The notes below the pieces were generated by a model that saw only the letters and a program-made list of their open reading frames with translations, did no database searches and had not been told where the DNA came from. DNA of 64,000 nt from Pogonophryne albipinna (Eukaryota; Chordata; Actinopteri; Perciformes; Artedidraconidae), in contig JAPTMU010000153.1 of assembly GCA_028583405.1 (NCBI GenBank), forward strand, positions 301,256-365,255, read 5' to 3'. Shown here in pieces: positions 60,716 through 64,000 of this stretch. The position numbers and the translations under genes were made by a program. Within the stretch, counting starts at the first letter, position 1. Each line of letters starts with the position of its first letter.

Positions 60716-61096
60716 CAGAGGGTGTTTCTCAATGTCAAGGAAGGATCCTTCAGAGCCACTATTTTAAGGATGCTACGTCATCGAGTCTCGCCGAAGGACT
60801 GTTCTAATGTCCAGGATGCTTGGAATTCTACCGAGGGCTGAATCCTTCGTTGCGGGACATTTCGAGGATGCACCAGTGTATCCTTGGCGGTCTTAAAATC
60901 CCCACAATGCTTTGCGCACGGACCAATTTCCAAAATGCAAGGCGGGGCCTCTCATATGACGCACACCTGAACTTGCTCGCCTGTTCCATCCTTCGTTCTC
61001 CGAATGCAAGGAAGGATTCTTGCCTAGCCTCTGATGGACCCGACTCGGAGCACATGTCCTACCAAGGAAGCGTCCTCGACATTGAGAAACACCCTG
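60716..61096. mobile_element. MITE with 24-bp inverted termini
   Basis: CAGAGGGTGTTTCTCAATGT at the left and ACATTGAGAAACACCCTG at the right, followed inward by CAAGGA / TCCTCG. About 380 bp. No clear target duplication. The frame at 60820-61116 lies inside it and is not a gene. Confidence 0.72.
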
Positions 61097-61235
61097 GATT
61101 TAACCACTTTCATTAGTTGGGTAGTTTCCGGGACTTTTAACACCAACTCTGTATTAATAATAATAATATATATTTAACTTAAAATGGCGCACAAACACTG
61201 TTGTATAAAACAGTATTTAAGACAAACGGATCCGT

Positions 61236-61360
61236 GAGGGGACCTCCACGAGGGGACCTGCATGAGGGGACCTCCACGAGGGGACCTGCGCGAGGGGACC
61301 TCCACGAGGGGACCTGCGTGAAGGGACCTCCACGAGGGGACCTGCTTGAAGGGACCTCCA
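61236..61360. repeat. 14-bp GAGGGGACCTCCAC minisatellite
   Basis: About nine copies with alternating GACCTCCAC and GACCTGC variants. Confidence 0.9.
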
Positions 61361-61415
61361 CGTTTAAAGTGCATTTCAGACTGAAAGCTTAAAGTCTTCA
61401 GTGTAATAATAATAT

Positions 61416-61447
<32 letters not shown>

Positions 61448-61784
61448 AACAGTAGTAAGACTTTATCACTTGAGTTCTCCAGAGTTATTGCACAAAAAAT
61501 AAATCGCAATTGACAGGAAACGGCAGCGTGATTTTCAACATAAAAGACCTGTGCTTCAAGTTTTCAAAATATGTCAGCGTACAGTAATGGAAACTGTATA
61601 GAGAGTACATTATGGTGAGTTGTGGAGATATAACATTATTAATATCTATTTAAATAAAGAGTAAATACAGTGATTTAAATAGTATCCACAGTAAAGCAGC
61701 TCATCGTGAAACTCTGACAAAAAAAGAAAAACGTTTCCAAATATTTTTTTAAGTTATTTACGCTTCCCAGGTTCTTTTACTTTG
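61361..61784. other. AT-rich sequence with an (AAT)n tract
   Basis: Microsatellite AATAATAAT near 61407-61450. No gene seen. Confidence 0.5.
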
Positions 61785-62304
61785 AGGAGAGAGGAGAGGA
61801 GGTGAGAGGAGAGGAGGTGAGAGGAAGAGAGCAGAGAGGAAGAGAGGAGAGGAGAGAGGAAGAGAGAGGAGAGAGGAAGAGAGGTGAGGAGAGAGGAAGA
61901 GAGAGGAGAGAGGAGAAGAGAGGAGAGAGGAGAGAGGAGAGAGGAGAGAGGAGAGGAGGTGAGAGGAAGAGAGGAGAGAGGAAGAGAGGAGAGGAGAGAG
62001 GAAGAGAGGAGAGGAGAGAGGAAGAGAGAGGAGAGAGGAGAGAGGAAGAGAGGTGAGGAGAGAGGAAGAGAGAGGAGAGAGGAAGAGAGAGGAAGAGAGG
62101 AGAGAGGAGAGAGGGAGAGAGGAAGAGAGGAGAGTGGAGAGGAGAGAGGAGAGGAGGTGAGAGGAAGAGAGGAGAGGGGAGAGGAGGTGAGGAGAGAGGA
62201 GAGGAGGTGAGGAGAGAGGAGAGGAGGTGAGAGGAAGAGAGGTGAGGAGAGAGGAGGCGAGGAGAGAGGAAGAGAGGAGAGGAGGTGAGGAGAGAGGAGA
62301 GGAG
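61785..62304. repeat. Purine-only GAGGAGAGAGGAAGA repeat
   Basis: Same composition and words (GAGGAGGTGAGG, AAGAGAGGAGAG) as 4232-4655 and in the same strand orientation. Runs into the second gap. Confidence 0.93.
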
Positions 62305-63304
62305 NNNNNNNNNNNNNNNNNNNNNNNNNNNNNNNNNNNNNNNNNNNNNNNNNNNNNNNNNNNNNNNNNNNNNNNNNNNNNNNNNNNNNNNNNNNNNNNN
62401 NNNNNNNNNNNNNNNNNNNNNNNNNNNNNNNNNNNNNNNNNNNNNNNNNNNNNNNNNNNNNNNNNNNNNNNNNNNNNNNNNNNNNNNNNNNNNNNNNNNN
62501 NNNNNNNNNNNNNNNNNNNNNNNNNNNNNNNNNNNNNNNNNNNNNNNNNNNNNNNNNNNNNNNNNNNNNNNNNNNNNNNNNNNNNNNNNNNNNNNNNNNN
62601 NNNNNNNNNNNNNNNNNNNNNNNNNNNNNNNNNNNNNNNNNNNNNNNNNNNNNNNNNNNNNNNNNNNNNNNNNNNNNNNNNNNNNNNNNNNNNNNNNNNN
62701 NNNNNNNNNNNNNNNNNNNNNNNNNNNNNNNNNNNNNNNNNNNNNNNNNNNNNNNNNNNNNNNNNNNNNNNNNNNNNNNNNNNNNNNNNNNNNNNNNNNN
62801 NNNNNNNNNNNNNNNNNNNNNNNNNNNNNNNNNNNNNNNNNNNNNNNNNNNNNNNNNNNNNNNNNNNNNNNNNNNNNNNNNNNNNNNNNNNNNNNNNNNN
62901 NNNNNNNNNNNNNNNNNNNNNNNNNNNNNNNNNNNNNNNNNNNNNNNNNNNNNNNNNNNNNNNNNNNNNNNNNNNNNNNNNNNNNNNNNNNNNNNNNNNN
63001 NNNNNNNNNNNNNNNNNNNNNNNNNNNNNNNNNNNNNNNNNNNNNNNNNNNNNNNNNNNNNNNNNNNNNNNNNNNNNNNNNNNNNNNNNNNNNNNNNNNN
63101 NNNNNNNNNNNNNNNNNNNNNNNNNNNNNNNNNNNNNNNNNNNNNNNNNNNNNNNNNNNNNNNNNNNNNNNNNNNNNNNNNNNNNNNNNNNNNNNNNNNN
63201 NNNNNNNNNNNNNNNNNNNNNNNNNNNNNNNNNNNNNNNNNNNNNNNNNNNNNNNNNNNNNNNNNNNNNNNNNNNNNNNNNNNNNNNNNNNNNNNNNNNN
63301 NNNN
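62305..63304. other. Assembly gap (1000 N)
   Basis: Exactly 1000 N. Confidence 0.99.
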
Positions 63305-64000
63305 TAAACGTTTGATTTTAGAGTATCTTATACTATTAGTGTATTTCTGCTTTAAAATGTCCTTAATATTCAAATGTGATGGAACTGCTGGTAAAACATC
63401 AGTTTTTTTTAATCCATTAGTCAAACTTGGATTCTTTTTGTTCAATAACATGTCATCTTTAGACCAGTGGACAGAAACTTATAGAATCTGTATTTAGGGT
63501 TTTCTTTTTACAAAATGTCCGTAGACCTAAATATTTAAAATGCAACGGAAAGAAATGCTCCTAAAAGACGAAAGGATATAAATCATGATTTATTCATAAA
63601 ATATCTGTTTCAGTGCAAACGCTTACAAAATGTAATTTGGTCCCCAAGCAGTCATTACTCTTCTAAAGATAAACTTCAGTATTTTTCCTGAACAGTGTCC
63701 CATTTCTATTGGGGAAACAGTTTTTGAAGTGAGTCCAGTATTATGTAAGCAACAAAAAGCATAATATGGGCTCTTTAGAGCAAAGACCCCCTGAAATAAA
63801 CATTTGAATGGTAACTCTCACTCAATACTGAACCAATTATACATTTGGGGTTGAAAAATAATGAAGTTTACCTTTTTAAAATACATACATTATATTAGAG
63901 TGGAGTTCATTATGTATAGCATCTAATAGAGAATTGTCTTTAATGTTGGCACGTCAGGAAACTTAGTTTTTCAGTGCTTTGGATTGATTGGAAGTTGAAC
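63305..64000 (-). repeat. Further copy of the fdxr 3' flank
   Basis: Reverse complement of about 17180-17872, with cassette A-type bases (CCTAAAAGACG where cassette B and the right arm read CCTTCAAGACG). It is cut at the gap where a 33-bp array would be expected. The fdxr stop codon would lie about 120 bp past the window edge. Confidence 0.9.

Overview
The window is vertebrate nuclear DNA, most probably from a percomorph teleost. Genes have introns and AATAAA signals. The repeats are typical of fish: L2/CR1-type LINEs ending in the usual fish tail, hAT elements with 8-bp target duplications, a Ty3/gypsy element of the Sushi type with a C-terminal chromodomain, and long (GT)n tracts. Two runs of exactly 1000 N (3232-4231 and 62305-63304) mark scaffold gaps. 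The contig between them begins and ends in the same purine-only GAGGAG repeat.

Layout. 1-3231 is a 21-bp satellite. 4232-7404 holds purine repeat, AT-rich DNA and transposon debris. 7405-24886 and 28592-39751 are two arms of a giant imperfect inverted repeat around a 3.7-kb spacer. Inside each arm a dead LINE is split in its endonuclease domain by a cassette made of the last two exons of fdxr (adrenodoxin reductase) plus a small secreted-protein gene on the opposite strand. The left arm has two cassettes, the right arm one. A further piece of cassette appears at 63305-64000 beyond the second gap.

The most interesting content is that secreted-protein gene. Four predicted exons (signal peptide, 18-nt microexon, 29-codon exon, long last exon) join in frame and run straight into a 33-bp tandem array. 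Read in that frame, the array is an 11-residue repeat carrying one N-glycosylation sequon per unit (NETDNVRHDGV and variants). Copy B (17917-19377) predicts 265 residues with 17 sequons, a stop and an AATAAA. Copy A is frameshifted and the right-arm copy takes its stop from LINE sequence. The design resembles fish cortical-alveolus glycopolyproteins (hyosophorins); that name is inference.

The spacer carries an exon resembling CCSER1/CCSER2 and was itself duplicated to 45896-49217, where the exon has been replaced. 42860-45260 holds an intact gene for a six-repeat MABP-like protein, preceded by a decayed paralogue fragment. From 49285 onward come a LINE reverse transcriptase broken by a solo LTR, a 147-bp tandem array, and a young Sushi-type gypsy element (LTRs differing by one base, coding region frameshifted four times) inserted in that array with a 5-bp target duplication.
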